43,252 bases of DNA, from NCBI GenBank assembly GCA_015490895.1, contig WFWY01000117.1:1-43252 (forward strand). The letters run 5' to 3'. This stretch comes from Thiotrichaceae bacterium (lineage in GTDB: Bacteria > Pseudomonadota > Gammaproteobacteria > Thiotrichales > Thiotrichaceae). The notes below the pieces were generated by a model. It did not search any database and was not told the origin of the DNA. It saw only the letters and a program-made list of their open reading frames with translations. Positions 26,844 to 36,316 of this stretch are shown in pieces. The stretch's first letter is position 1. Every line of letters starts with the position of its first letter. The position numbers and the translations under genes were made by a program.

Positions 26844-27653
26844 CTATTCCCGGGCAGCCTTCTGGGTATTAAAAAGGTAGTTTGTCCATTGTTCGAACAG
26901 TTGCCTGTCAGGAGAGATAACGACGGAGCGAGTTTGCATGGAAGGTTTGAAAACACTTTCATTGTCAAGGGTGCAGGCATACCCACCGGCCTCCTCCAGT
27001 ATTAACGTCCCCGCAGCCAGATCCCACAGCTTCATGCCACCATGTAAGTACAAGTGTCCACGATTGGCGGCCATCCAGGCCCACTCCAGCACACAACTGC
27101 CCAGATTACGTTGTGATTTATAAGGTGGCTGTGTCAGGATACGCATCGCCAGTGCTGGGGGGAGGCGTTTGAGGTCTACAATGGCGATTGTTTTGTCAAG
27201 GCTGAAGCCACTGGACTGGCAATGTAGTGGTGCTCCATTGAGCCAGGCACCTTGTCCTTTGATGGCGCTGAACATTTCATCACGTATGGGGTCATAGGTG
27301 ACCCCCATGACGACACGGCCTTTGCTAAAGAGTGCCAACGAGGTAGCAAACAGGGGGATGCCGGCGGCAAAATTACTGGTACCATCCAGTGGATCGAGGC
27401 ACCACAACAGCGGTTCATCTTTTACCAGCGTCTCTTGTTCTTCAGGGCTCATTTCTTCACTAAGAAATGCAATCTCAGGATAGTGTTGAGCTAATGCCTG
27501 CTGGATGCGTCGATCCGTTGCCAGGTCTGCTTCGGTTAGCAAACTGCCATCTTCTTTTATTTCATAGCCAGTTTTTAGAAAACGTGGCAGTATCTCTTCT
27601 CTAGCGATCCGTTTGATCAGGTCTTCAATAACGTATTTATCAGGTAATGTCAT
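26844..27653 (-). CDS. Inositol-monophosphatase-family phosphatase
   Basis: 269 residues with the lithium-sensitive phosphatase fold. Metal-binding motifs: LTEADLATD (39-47), LSEEM with Glu66/67, CLDPLDGTSNF (Asp87, Asp90) and W210-D211-LAAG. Family members hydrolyse inositol phosphates, fructose-1,6-bisphosphate or 3'-phosphoadenosine phosphates. The sequence does not discriminate; it differs from SuhB and CysQ in details. Start is ATG without an evident ribosome site. It is divergent from the DUF3301 gene. Confidence 0.85.
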   Translation of the reverse strand: MTLPDKYVIEDLIKRIAREEILPRFLKTGYEIKEDGSLLTEADLATDRRIQQALAQHYPEIAFLSEEMSPEEQETLVKDEPLLWCLDPLDGTSNFAAGIPLFATSLALFSKGRVVMGVTYDPIRDEMFSAIKGQGAWLNGAPLHCQSSGFSLDKTIAIVDLKRLPPALAMRILTQPPYKSQRNLGSCVLEWAWMAANRGHLYLHGGMKLWDLAAGTLILEEAGGYACTLDNESVFKPSMQTRSVVISPDRQLFEQWTNYLFNTQKAARE

Positions 27654-27706
27654 TTTATGTATCGCTTACAGGTTAAACGGGGTACATCATGTAGTGGAAT
27701 ATCTTC

Positions 27707-28042
27707 ATGAACAGTATTCTCATTGTACTCTTGATTCTGGCTGCATTAATTTTTTTCTGGCTGGATTCCATGAAAAGCCGGGAAAATGCCATCCGGGCTG
27801 CACATACAGCCTGTCGGGAAATTGATGTGCAGTTACTGGATCAGACGGTTTCCTTACAACATATAAAACTGGCACGCAATACTCGTGGCAGTTTGACCTT
27901 CAGAAGGATCTACGGGTTTGAATTTAGTGTTGAAGGGACAGAGCGTCGTTCTGGCCGGGCGATCATGAATGGGCAGAAGTTACAGCAAATTCAACTGGAT
28001 GATGAGCGCGGAGTGGTGATAGAAACCCGGCAGCAGGATTAA
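27707..28042 (+). CDS. DUF3301 small membrane protein
   Basis: 111 residues: one N-terminal transmembrane helix (about 3-20), then a compact domain with family-typical CREIDVQLLDQTVSL, LRRIYGFEF-like RRIYGFEFSVEG and GRAIMNG. Members are found in gammaproteobacteria with no known role. It is convergent with dapE across a perfect hairpin. Confidence 0.8.
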   Translation: MNSILIVLLILAALIFFWLDSMKSRENAIRAAHTACREIDVQLLDQTVSLQHIKLARNTRGSLTFRRIYGFEFSVEGTERRSGRAIMNGQKLQQIQLDDERGVVIETRQQD

Positions 28043-28067
28043 CAGGGCAGTAAGCCTCTTTTACCAT

Positions 28068-28095
28068 TTAAGGAGCCTGATCAGAGGCTCCTTAA
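28068..28095. terminator. Perfect hairpin between DUF3301 gene and dapE
   Basis: TTAAGGAGCC and GGCTCCTTAA form a 10-bp perfect stem with an 8-base loop, centred between two convergent genes. It suits a bidirectional terminator, though no T-run follows on either side. On the minus strand dapE's TAA stop is immediately followed by GGAGCCT, the same sequence found at the ends of the dispersed repeat, so it may be a minimal derivative of it. Confidence 0.6.
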
Positions 28096-29219
28096 GTTAA
28101 TAATTGCCTCACTATTTCGTAGTAAATCTGCTCCAGGGTATTCAGGTCCCTGACATTGACACATTCATTCACCTGATGGATAGTCGCATTAATGGGGCCC
28201 AGCTCCAGCACTTGTGCACCCGTGGGGGCGATAAACCGGCCATCGGAAGTGCCTCCCGAGGTGGATAGTTCGGGACTTCTTCCGGTCACTTTTTTAATGG
28301 CATCAACTGCCGCTGCAACGAGCTCTCCTTCAGGGGTAAGGAAAGGTTCACCGGATAGATGCCATTGGAGCTGGTAATTCAGGTGGTGTTTTTTCAGTAA
28401 TGACACGACCTGTCGCTTGAGTTCATCAGCAGTCACTTCAGTAGAAAAGCGGAAATTAAAGACCACTTCAGCACTCCCGGGAATGACATTGGTAGCACCT
28501 GTGCCGGCATTGATATTGGAGATTTGAAAGGTCGTTGGAGGAAAGAAGGCGTTACCTTCGTCCCATTGCATTTGTGTGAGTTCTGCCAGCATGGGAGTAG
28601 CCAGGTGAATGGGGTTGCTGGCAAGGTGCGGATAGGCAACATGGCCTTGTTTGCCGAGGATAGTCAGTACACCGCCTAACGAGCCTCGCCGTCCGTTTTT
28701 AATGATATCGCCGAGCTGCTCCGAGCTGGAAGGTTCGCCTACCAGGCACCAGTCTATTTTTTCCTGGCGCTGTTCCAGGGTTTCAATCACCCGAACCGTG
28801 CCATTTTGGGCAGGGCCCTCTTCATCGCTGGTGATCAGGAAGGCGATAGATCCCTTGTGGTTCGGGTAATCTGTGACAAAGCGGCGTACGGCTACTGCCA
28901 TGGCCGCAATACTGCCTTTCATATCAGCTGTGCCGCGTCCATAAAGTACACCGTCACGAATTTCCGGTTTGAAAGGGTCAGATGTCCATTGTTCAATGGG
29001 GCCACTGGGAACGACATCCGTATGGCCTGCAAAACAGAACAGGGGAGACTGTTTGCCTCTACGTAACCAGATGTTTTGTACATCTTCAAAATTCAGCTGT
29101 TCAGCCCGAAAGCTGGCAGCTTGCAGGTAATGGCTTAGCAATGTCTGGCAACCCTTGTCATCGGGTGTGACCGAATCGTGGGCAATAAGTTGTTGGGTGA
29201 GTTCTAAGGTGGTTAGCAT
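28092..29219 (-). CDS. dapE: Succinyl-diaminopimelate desuccinylase
   Basis: 375 residues, normal DapE length. An M20 di-zinc peptidase that hydrolyses N-succinyl-LL-diaminopimelate in lysine and peptidoglycan precursor synthesis. Ligands are visible: His66 and Asp68 in [18 protein letters not shown], the catalytic pair [15 protein letters not shown], and the C-terminal GTSDGRF and NATIHQVNE. It is followed upstream by yffB in the usual gammaproteobacterial pairing; E. coli also has yffB beside dapE. Confidence 0.96.
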   Translation of the reverse strand: MLTTLELTQQLIAHDSVTPDDKGCQTLLSHYLQAASFRAEQLNFEDVQNIWLRRGKQSPLFCFAGHTDVVPSGPIEQWTSDPFKPEIRDGVLYGRGTADMKGSIAAMAVAVRRFVTDYPNHKGSIAFLITSDEEGPAQNGTVRVIETLEQRQEKIDWCLVGEPSSSEQLGDIIKNGRRGSLGGVLTILGKQGHVAYPHLASNPIHLATPMLAELTQMQWDEGNAFFPPTTFQISNINAGTGATNVIPGSAEVVFNFRFSTEVTADELKRQVVSLLKKHHLNYQLQWHLSGEPFLTPEGELVAAAVDAIKKVTGRSPELSTSGGTSDGRFIAPTGAQVLELGPINATIHQVNECVNVRDLNTLEQIYYEIVRQLLT

Positions 29220-29278
29220 GAGTTCCTGTCCTGGCAGTGATTTATTGTTGTTATCAGTGTCGTGTTCGGGGAGGAGAA

Positions 29279-29626
29279 TCAGGAGATAAAGGTCTGTTCA
29301 TACTGTTTCTCGTTAAAACCAACCAGTCTGCCATTAGCTGTTTCCAGTAGCGGGCGTTTAATGATAGTTGGTTGTTCTTCCATGACGTGTAATGCCAGGG
29401 CTTGATTCATATGCTGCCTGGTTTCATCAGGCAGTTGGCGCCACGTGGTACTACGCTTGTTTAGCAGTGTTTCCCAGCCGAGCTCCTCGACCCAGCTTCG
29501 TAATTGTACCGGGTTGATGCCATCTTCACGGTAGTCGTGAAACGCATAGGGGATATTATTAGCTTCCAGCCAGCGGCGTGCCCTTTTGATGGTGTCGCAG
29601 TTTTTAATGCCATACATGATATTCAT
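29279..29626 (-). CDS. yffB: ArsC/Spx-family protein YffB
   Basis: 115 residues with a thioredoxin-like ArsC fold. [17 protein letters not shown] has the single active-site Cys10 (no CxxC), and the family signature R-S-T-T-W-R-Q-L and IKRPLLE is present. YffB is probably a glutathione-linked reductase rather than an arsenate reductase. I chose the ATG at 29626 because AAGGA lies 8 bases upstream; the open frame runs back to 29692. It is co-directional with dapE, with a 59-base gap. Confidence 0.9.
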   Translation of the reverse strand: MNIMYGIKNCDTIKRARRWLEANNIPYAFHDYREDGINPVQLRSWVEELGWETLLNKRSTTWRQLPDETRQHMNQALALHVMEEQPTIIKRPLLETANGRLVGFNEKQYEQTFIS

Positions 29627-29988
29627 TCCGTGTTTCCTTATACCGGCTTCTATCGTATGACAGCAGTATATCCTTATGTGCTTCACTTGCAAATACAGGT
29701 ATACTGTGGTGATAATTCAGTCATGTAAGGACGTGGCAAGCTAGGAGACTGTTCTCGGACAAGCTCCTGTGAGGCTGTGTCTTGCTGCATTTACAGCTGC
29801 TACCCAATAAAAATAATCGGGCGTCAAGTTATCTCATATTACACATAAATATCTAATAGAAATTTCTTTATTCTCTCATGTGGTAGTCACGCAACAAGTA
29901 CTTTATAGTCTCTATATGATTCATAGATATACTAATTTGTTAAATAGCCTGTTGAAGGTTCGTCCGCTATGCTGCTCAGGGGGGCAAG
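29627..29988. other. Intergenic region between yffB and mrdA
   Basis: No gene is supported in these 360 bases. It is AT-rich in the second half and holds a short repeat derivative (29741-29769). It probably carries divergent promoters, including a TATATGAT -10-like element near 29916 facing mrdA. Confidence 0.5.
29741..29769 (+). repeat. Short derivative of the dispersed repeat
   Basis: CTAGGAGACTGTTCTCGGAC then AAGCTCCTG is a compact form with both termini and no interior, 28 bases long. It is very like the fur-end derivative (AGGAGCTACTCTCGGATAAG then CTCC), so both probably share one internal deletion. Confidence 0.65.
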
Positions 29989-31911
29989 GTGGCTAGAAAG
30001 CTGTCTATCAAGGATGAGCGTGATGAAATTCAGGTGTTTCGTTCCAGAGCCCTGATTGCCGGTGCTGTGGTGACGCTGGCAATTCTGGGTATTATTTTCA
30101 GGCTGTATTCCTTGCAAGTCTCCCAGTATGAGCATTATACGCAGCTATCGCGTGAAAATTATCAAAAGCGTATCCCGATTCCTCCTGTGCGAGGCGAAAT
30201 TTTTGATCGCAAAGGCGTTTTGCTGGCAGGAAACCATATTGAATATGTGCTTTCTGTTGTCAGGGACGAAGTGGATGATATGGATTTTAAGTTGGATCAG
30301 ATTCGGCAAATGATGTCGATGAGTGAAGCGGAAATCAAAAAAATCAAAAAGAAGATCCGGGTAAATAACCGTTATCAGCCTGTTATTATCCGGAAGAATT
30401 TGACGGAGCAGGAGATTGCCATTTTTTCATCTAACCGTCCACGTTTTGCCGGTTTCGAAATTCAGTTACAAATAGAACGCTATTACCCGCTGGGCGCGAT
30501 AGCGGGTCATGTTTTAGGCTATGTGGGGCGTATAGATAAAAAAGACCTGGAGCGTATTAACAAGGAAGATTACAAGGGAACAAGTCATATTGGTAAAGCG
30601 GGACTGGAAAAAACCTATGAAATGTTACTGCACGGAAAACCGGGTTACAAACTGGTTGAGGTTGACAGTCACGGACGACAGAAAAAATTGCTGGATGAAA
30701 AGAATCCGGTTGCAGGTAAAGATCTTTATCTTAGTCTGGATATTGCTTTGCAAATCAAGGCAGAACAGGCACTGCAGGAACTGGGACACAATGGCGCTGT
30801 TGTAGCACTGGATCCAAAGACGGGTGAAGTGCTGACAATGGCCAGTGTGCCCGCTTATGATCCCAACCTGTTCGTCAATGGTATTTCGCATCGGGATTAC
30901 AGTGCCCTGCGGGAGAACCCGGATCGCCCCCTGTATAGTCGTGCCTTTCAGGGAATTTATCCCCCGGGTTCAACGATCAAACCCATGGTGGCTATTGCTG
31001 GTCTGGAGACTGGGGTGACTACTCCGCAGCGGTCGGTTTACGGTAAAGGCTATTTCTCGGTTCCTGGAAACAGGCACCGATACCGCTGCTGGAAAAAAAG
31101 TGGTCATGGGCATATTCGTATCAATCGGGCGATTTATCAGTCTTGTGATGTATATTTTTATGACCTGGCCTACCGCATGGGAATAGATCGGTTTTCCACT
31201 GAGTTGAGAAAGTTTGGTTTCGGGGAAAAAACCGGGATCGATTTGCCGCATGAAAAAACCGGCCTGATGCCAACGGCAGCCTGGAAAGAAAAACGCTTTA
31301 AAAGGCCCTGGTATCCAGGAGATACCGTGAATATTGGTATTGGTCAGGGATTCTGGAATGCCACACCATTGCAACTGGCTCATGCGGTGGGTATTGTTGC
31401 TGTACGTGGCAAGCGACCTCGCCCACACCTGTTGAAAGGTGTACGCGAGTCAAAAGATAAACCTGTTGAGCCTGTCTCTATACAGCTATTACCACCAGTG
31501 GTGTTATCTGATGATCGCCACTGGGATGTGGCGATTAAGGGGATGCATCATGTGGTACAGGGAGCCGGTGGTACCGCTCGTCGGTCAGGTGCCGGGGCTG
31601 CTTATCAGTTTGCGGGCAAGACGGGTACTGCACAGGTTTTTGGTATTGCACAAAATAAATCCTATAATGCATCCCAGCTAAAGAAGAAGTTGCACGATCA
31701 CTCTCTGTTTGTTGCCTTTGCTCCGTTGGATAACCCTGAGATAGCACTGGCAGTTATTGCCGAGAATGCAGGTGGTGGTAGCAAGGTCGCTGCGCCACTT
31801 GCCCGGAAGATTCTGGATGCGTATTTACTCGTTGATTCTGGTGAGGAGAAGGGGAAAGCCGGGCCGGAGGTGTCGAAGAAACAAAAACATAAAAAAGGAA
31901 AAAGGCGCTAG
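29989..31911 (+). CDS. mrdA: Penicillin-binding protein 2, peptidoglycan transpeptidase
   Basis: 640 residues; the elongasome transpeptidase partnered by RodA. One transmembrane helix (about 20-42), a pedestal domain with RIPIPPVRGEIFDRKGVLLA, then the transpeptidase domain. Active-site Ser328 in PPGSTIKP, SCD at 385-387 and KTG at 544-546 are all present. The start is GTG with GGGGGG about 5 bases upstream. The last ten residues are strongly basic (KHKKGKRR), and the TAG stop is the first base triplet of a repeat end. mrdB follows after about 100 bases. Confidence 0.96.
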   Translation: MARKLSIKDERDEIQVFRSRALIAGAVVTLAILGIIFRLYSLQVSQYEHYTQLSRENYQKRIPIPPVRGEIFDRKGVLLAGNHIEYVLSVVRDEVDDMDFKLDQIRQMMSMSEAEIKKIKKKIRVNNRYQPVIIRKNLTEQEIAIFSSNRPRFAGFEIQLQIERYYPLGAIAGHVLGYVGRIDKKDLERINKEDYKGTSHIGKAGLEKTYEMLLHGKPGYKLVEVDSHGRQKKLLDEKNPVAGKDLYLSLDIALQIKAEQALQELGHNGAVVALDPKTGEVLTMASVPAYDPNLFVNGISHRDYSALRENPDRPLYSRAFQGIYPPGSTIKPMVAIAGLETGVTTPQRSVYGKGYFSVPGNRHRYRCWKKSGHGHIRINRAIYQSCDVYFYDLAYRMGIDRFSTELRKFGFGEKTGIDLPHEKTGLMPTAAWKEKRFKRPWYPGDTVNIGIGQGFWNATPLQLAHAVGIVAVRGKRPRPHLLKGVRESKDKPVEPVSIQLLPPVVLSDDRHWDVAIKGMHHVVQGAGGTARRSGAGAAYQFAGKTGTAQVFGIAQNKSYNASQLKKKLHDHSLFVAFAPLDNPEIALAVIAENAGGGSKVAAPLARKILDAYLLVDSGEEKGKAGPEVSKKQKHKKGKRR

Positions 31912-31934
31912 GAGCCTGCCCGAAAACTAAGAAG
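31909..31934 (+). repeat. Solo end of the dispersed repeat, at the mrdA stop codon
   Basis: TAGGAGCCTGCCCGAAAACT then AAGAAGC matches the left end of the long copies (compare GGAGCCTGTCTGGAAACTAG), but the interior and right end are missing. The initial TAG is the mrdA stop codon. Confidence 0.65.
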
Positions 31935-32008
31935 CGCGTAAACAATAAAAACCTATCACACTAAAGATGATCTATGACAGCTAAAAATAAAAATAGTAAG
32001 TAATACAA

Positions 32009-33115
32009 ATGACAGAAAATAATCAAATACTGGCTTTTTTACAGCGCTTGTTTTCGGATATTGACTATGTGCTGTTTTTTACTGTCCTGATACTCACTGT
32101 AGCAGGAGTCTTCACGCTTTATAGCGCCAGCGGTGAAGATATGCGGATGATGCAACGGCAGTCCCTTCATTTAATAGTAGCCTTCACAGTGATGCTGGCT
32201 GCCACCCAGCTTTCCAGCAAGCTATTGCAGCAATGGGCGATATGGATTTACCTGGGAGGGGTGCTGGTCTTGATTCTGGTGCTATTAATGGGCACAACGG
32301 GTAAAGGTGCACAGCGCTGGCTGGAACTGGGTTTTTTTCGCTTTCAGCCGTCTGAAATCATGAAGCTGGGTGTGCCCTTGATGGTGGCCCGGTACTTTGC
32401 TGACAAGTCATTACCACCACGTTTCATTGATATTTTCTGGGCATTGCTCATCGTGCTCGTGCCCGTTTTGCTGATTGCCAAACAACCCGATCTGGGGACA
32501 GCCTTACTTGTCGCCAGCGCGGGTATTTTCGGGATTTACTTCTCCGGTATTTCCTGGAAATGGATTATCGGCAGCCTGATCAGCCTGACGGTTGCGGCAC
32601 CGCTGCTGTTTTACTACGGCATGCATGACTATCAACGACAGCGGGTGCTGACCTTTCTGGACCCCGCTTCGGATCCCTACGGTTCGGGCTATCATATTAT
32701 TCAATCGACGATTGCAATTGGCTCTGGTGGTGTTGATGGAAAAGGCTGGTTGAAAGGAGATCAATCCCGTCTGGACTTTTTACCAGAGCGGCATACCGAC
32801 TTTATTTTTGCTGTATTTGGTGAAGAGTTTGGACTCACCGGTGCGATACTGCTGTTGCTGCTTTACCTGTTTATTATTTATCGGGGGCTGTATCTGGCTT
32901 TTAATGGAAGTGACACCTTCTCGCGGTTGTTATCCGGCAGCCTGGCAATGACTTTCTTTGTGTACCTGATTGTGAATACCGGCATGGTGAGCGGCTTGTT
33001 GCCGGTGGTGGGAGTGCCATTGCCCCTGGTCAGCTATGGCGGAACTTCGCTAGTTACCCTGATGGCCGCTTTCGGCCTAATGATGGGGCTACGCAGTAAA
33101 AGGCGTCTCTATTGA
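32009..33115 (+). CDS. mrdB: Rod-shape-determining protein RodA
   Basis: 368 residues, a SEDS-family peptidoglycan glycosyltransferase with about ten transmembrane helices. Signatures include GAQRWLELGFFRFQPSEIMK, AKQPDLGTALL and FLPERHTDFIFAVFGEEFG, which contains the catalytic-region acidic residues. It acts with PBP2 (mrdA upstream) to build the side wall. The start is ATG in a purine-poor context. It ends about 80 bases before rlpA. Confidence 0.96.
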   Translation: MTENNQILAFLQRLFSDIDYVLFFTVLILTVAGVFTLYSASGEDMRMMQRQSLHLIVAFTVMLAATQLSSKLLQQWAIWIYLGGVLVLILVLLMGTTGKGAQRWLELGFFRFQPSEIMKLGVPLMVARYFADKSLPPRFIDIFWALLIVLVPVLLIAKQPDLGTALLVASAGIFGIYFSGISWKWIIGSLISLTVAAPLLFYYGMHDYQRQRVLTFLDPASDPYGSGYHIIQSTIAIGSGGVDGKGWLKGDQSRLDFLPERHTDFIFAVFGEEFGLTGAILLLLLYLFIIYRGLYLAFNGSDTFSRLLSGSLAMTFFVYLIVNTGMVSGLLPVVGVPLPLVSYGGTSLVTLMAAFGLMMGLRSKRRLY

Positions 33116-33194
33116 GGCTGGTTGCTTGTATTGGTAGAAGTATTGCAGTTACAATGTGATATGGGCGCTATCAAAATATATAATGAGAAATAGA

Positions 33195-33992
33195 ATGAAA
33201 AATAATGTATTGATCGGGGCAGTGATTACTGCTTTTCTGACATCGTGTTCGTTGACAAACAATGCCAGGAAAGAGACCGAACTTGCCACTTCAGGTTGTG
33301 TGCCTGGTGAGACCAGTCAGGTCAGAGGGCAGACTTACCGTGTACTCGCTACAGCAGCCGGTTATCAGGCAGATGGGCTGGCGACAATCTACCCGCATAC
33401 CACACAGGGTGAGACGACAGCAATGTGTGAAAAGCTGGATATGAACGGATTTACAGCAGCTCATCGTACTTTGCCGCTACCGGCATATGTAAAAATCACG
33501 AATAAGAATAATGGCCAGTCTGTTGTTGTGAAAGTCAATGATCGAGGGCCGGCACGTGAGCAGGCTCTGATCCAGGTAACTCCGGCAATTGCGAATATAC
33601 TTGGAGAAAATAAGGCCTTCCCTGTCCATATTGAAGCCATCACAGCTAAAAAGCCTTTAGTTTCAGCACTTAAACCGATAACATCTTCAGCTGCCAGGAG
33701 CCCGGTCAAGTCTCAGCTTCTATCGGTGAAGAAGAGCCGGGCGGATCGTTCCCAGGCAGATCGCTATTACATTGTTGTGGGCACTTATCCTTCCAGAGAT
33801 GAAGCTTTCGAGCGTTTTGTGCGTGTTTCATCAATCGGCCTTGCGAATGTTGCTATGGAGACCCGGCAACTGAAAGGTCGCACATTACATATGGTCAGGC
33901 TTGGCCCTTACTATGACCAGGATGAAATAGACCGTGCCAAGGATCGATTAAAGAATGATGGTCTGGTCACTTTCAATGTTGTTAAAAATTAG
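33195..33992 (+). CDS. rlpA: RlpA-like septal lipoprotein, divergent
   Basis: 265 residues. A lipoprotein signal ends LTSC with Cys18. A double-psi beta-barrel domain (about 58-148) keeps the catalytic-region His90 (TAAHRTLPLP) and Asp116 (VNDRGP) of lytic transglycosylase RlpA. A C-terminal SPOR domain (about 190-265) should bind denuded glycan at the septum. The usual WYG-like first strand and the DLS motif after NDRGP are altered, so activity may differ. I chose the ATG at 33195 for its GAGA site; frames open to 33156. It lies between mrdB and dacA, its standard place. Confidence 0.88.
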   Translation: MKNNVLIGAVITAFLTSCSLTNNARKETELATSGCVPGETSQVRGQTYRVLATAAGYQADGLATIYPHTTQGETTAMCEKLDMNGFTAAHRTLPLPAYVKITNKNNGQSVVVKVNDRGPAREQALIQVTPAIANILGENKAFPVHIEAITAKKPLVSALKPITSSAARSPVKSQLLSVKKSRADRSQADRYYIVVGTYPSRDEAFERFVRVSSIGLANVAMETRQLKGRTLHMVRLGPYYDQDEIDRAKDRLKNDGLVTFNVVKN

Positions 33993-34154
33993 GCAGTGTG
34001 TTGGGTATAGAATCATCTTCTTGTAGAATGCACGCGTTTGGTACTATAGATCTACCCGGTGGCTGCATTGATAAGTTCAAGAGCATGTTTTATCAGGGCA
34101 TCCTATTGACCGCTTGGGAATAAAGATAAAGATAAAGAGATGTCGAGAGAATAT

Positions 34155-35312
34155 ATGAGAACCCCAGCAATAACGCTGATTCGTCTAGCTGTTTATGGCC
34201 TGTTAATAGTGGTATTGATGTCGGGTGCTCGTGTGGCTGGTGCCGCCGGGTCAAAGTTGCCCGATATCAATGCAGAGAGTTACTTGTTGATGGACTTCCA
34301 TTCACGTCGTGTACTGGCAAGTAAGGATGCGGATAAACGCATAGAGCCAGCGAGTATTACCAAGTTAATGACGGCTTATATTATTTACAAGGAGTTAGAA
34401 CTGGGAAATATCGACACTAAGGACCTGGTGCTTATTAGTGAAAAAGCGTGGCGCATGAAAGGCTCCCGCATGTTTGTTGAGGCGCGAAAAAAAGTACCTC
34501 TGGATCGACTTTTGCACGGCCTCATTATTCAGTCAGGTAATGATGCTGCCGTTGCCCTGGCAGAACATATATCAGGAACAGAGGCTAGTTTTGTTGAGAA
34601 AATGAATGCCGAGGCGCAACGAATGGGGTTAAAAGATACCCACTATACCAATGTAACTGGCTGGCCAGATGAGGATCATTATACGACTGCGAATGATATC
34701 GCCACGCTGACCCGTATCCTGATTAGTGAATATCCCCAGCGTTATAAGCTGTATAAAGAAAAGGAATACAGTTATAACGGTATCAAACAATACAACCGGA
34801 ATAAGTTGCTATGGCTTGATCCCTCAGTTGACGGCGTGAAAACCGGGCATACCGAGTCAGCAGGTTTTTGTCTGGTTGCTTCGGCAGACCGCAACGGTAT
34901 GCGCTTGATCTCTGTTGTTCTGGGAGCGAAGAGTGTTAAAGAGCGCTCTGATACCAGTCAGCAACTGCTGGAATATGGTTATCGGAACTTTGAAACCCAC
35001 AAGCTCTATAAGGGTGGTGGTGTGCTGGAAAATGTGCGTATCTGGAAGGGAGCAACAGAAAACATGCCGATCGGATTTATCAATGATTTTTACATCACGG
35101 TACCCAAGGGTAGCTATGAACGACTAAAAGGCAAGGTACAGTATCAAAGCGATGTTGATGCACCTGTTTACCGGGGTGACGAGATTGGTAAGATTATAAT
35201 CAAAGATGGGGATAAAGTTCTAGTTGAAGCCCCTCTGGTTGCACTAAATAGTGTGGCAGGTGGAGGATTATGGCGCAAAATGATGGATAGTATGCAAAAA
35301 GCTTTTCACTGA
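34155..35312 (+). CDS. dacA: D-alanyl-D-alanine carboxypeptidase (PBP5/6 type)
   Basis: 385 residues. A signal peptide ends near VAGA. Active-site motifs: Ser67-I-T-Lys70, SGN in QSGNDAA, and KTG in GVKTGHTESAG. The PBP5 C-terminal beta domain follows, ending in an amphipathic helix (GGLWRKMMDSMQKAFH) that anchors the protein to the inner membrane. It trims the terminal D-Ala of pentapeptides. GAGAGA lies 5 bases before this ATG; one five residues upstream (34140) is less well placed. Confidence 0.95.
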   Translation: MRTPAITLIRLAVYGLLIVVLMSGARVAGAAGSKLPDINAESYLLMDFHSRRVLASKDADKRIEPASITKLMTAYIIYKELELGNIDTKDLVLISEKAWRMKGSRMFVEARKKVPLDRLLHGLIIQSGNDAAVALAEHISGTEASFVEKMNAEAQRMGLKDTHYTNVTGWPDEDHYTTANDIATLTRILISEYPQRYKLYKEKEYSYNGIKQYNRNKLLWLDPSVDGVKTGHTESAGFCLVASADRNGMRLISVVLGAKSVKERSDTSQQLLEYGYRNFETHKLYKGGGVLENVRIWKGATENMPIGFINDFYITVPKGSYERLKGKVQYQSDVDAPVYRGDEIGKIIIKDGDKVLVEAPLVALNSVAGGGLWRKMMDSMQKAFH

Positions 35313-35374
35313 CTTATTATTTCTGAGGCTAGAATAAATAAGAACTCCTAAACGAAAAACAAGGATAGTCCTTT

Positions 35375-35659
35375 ATGCAAACACCCCCGGATATTCCACC
35401 CGAGGAGTCCCTGATTGAATACCCGTGTAACTTTGTGATCAAGGTCATGGGCGCTGCGATTCCCGAATTTCGTGAGAAAGTTTTTAACATCGCCGGTCGG
35501 CATGATCCTCGCTTTAATGAATCTCGTGTCACTGAACGCTATAGTAAAACGCAGAAATACCTTAGCTTGAGTCTCACTATTTATGCACAAAATCGTGAAC
35601 AGCTGGATGCCATCTATACCGAGCTAACAGCCTGTGAGCTGACACAGTGGGTACTTTAG
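35375..35659 (+). CDS. ybeD: YbeD/DUF493 family protein
   Basis: 94 residues with the ferredoxin-like ACT-type fold of the DUF493 family: LIEYPCNFVIKVMGAAIPEF, then SLSLTIYAQNREQLDAIYTE. Its conserved place between dacA and lipB suggests a link with lipoylation or envelope control, but its function is not established. It overlaps lipB by 13 bases. Confidence 0.93.
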   Translation: MQTPPDIPPEESLIEYPCNFVIKVMGAAIPEFREKVFNIAGRHDPRFNESRVTERYSKTQKYLSLSLTIYAQNREQLDAIYTELTACELTQWVL

Positions 35660-36285
35660 GAACAGCCACTTCACTGGATACCGCTGCCCTGTCAGCCCGG
35701 ATCAGGTATCTGGGGCAGTGTCCCTATGTTGATATTTACCAGAAAATGCAAAGGTTTCATTTGCAACGGGATTCTGCTACAGACGATGAACTCTGGATAC
35801 TGGAACATGAGCCTGTTTATACCCTGGGTCGTAATGGAAAAGAGGCGCATATACTCAAGGCAACAGAAGTCCCCGTGGTTAAAATAGACAGAGGGGGGCA
35901 GGTGACCTACCATGGCCCCGGGCAACTGATCATATACACACTGGTAGATTTAAAGCGTGCCAATATTGGCATTAAACAATGGGTTAACCATCTCGAAAAT
36001 AGTGTGATCCGTTTGCTGGAGACATATCAGATATGTGCACAGCGCGATAACCAGGCACCTGGTGTTTACGTGGGTGGAAAAAAAATTGCCGCACTAGGTC
36101 TGCGGGTAAGCAGAGGCCGCTGCTATCATGGCCTGAGTCTGAATGTGGCCATGGATCTTACGCCCTTTGAATCTATTAACCCCTGTGGTTATGCGGGGTT
36201 GCAAGTGACGCAGTGTCAGGATCTGGGTATTACCGAATCGGTAGCGACACTGGGCAAGCAGTTAAGTGAGCTGCTCACCCAGTAG
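35647..36285 (+). CDS. lipB: Octanoyl-(acyl carrier protein) transferase
   Basis: 212 residues. Transfers octanoate from ACP to lipoyl domains. RGGQVTYHGPGQL, the catalytic Lys146 in GGKKIAALG, and Cys180 in NPCGYAG are visible. The start is GTG inside the ybeD gene. lipA, usually next, is not adjacent; a Sel1 protein gene faces it instead. Confidence 0.95.
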   Translation: MGTLGTATSLDTAALSARIRYLGQCPYVDIYQKMQRFHLQRDSATDDELWILEHEPVYTLGRNGKEAHILKATEVPVVKIDRGGQVTYHGPGQLIIYTLVDLKRANIGIKQWVNHLENSVIRLLETYQICAQRDNQAPGVYVGGKKIAALGLRVSRGRCYHGLSLNVAMDLTPFESINPCGYAGLQVTQCQDLGITESVATLGKQLSELLTQ

Positions 36286-36316
36286 TTTGTTTTTCATGGC
36301 TTGAAAAGCCTGTGAT

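Noticed and set aside
36286-36316. Possible terminator GGCTT-GAA-AAGCC between lipB and the Sel1 gene
   Set aside because: The stem is only 5 bp with no T-run after it.
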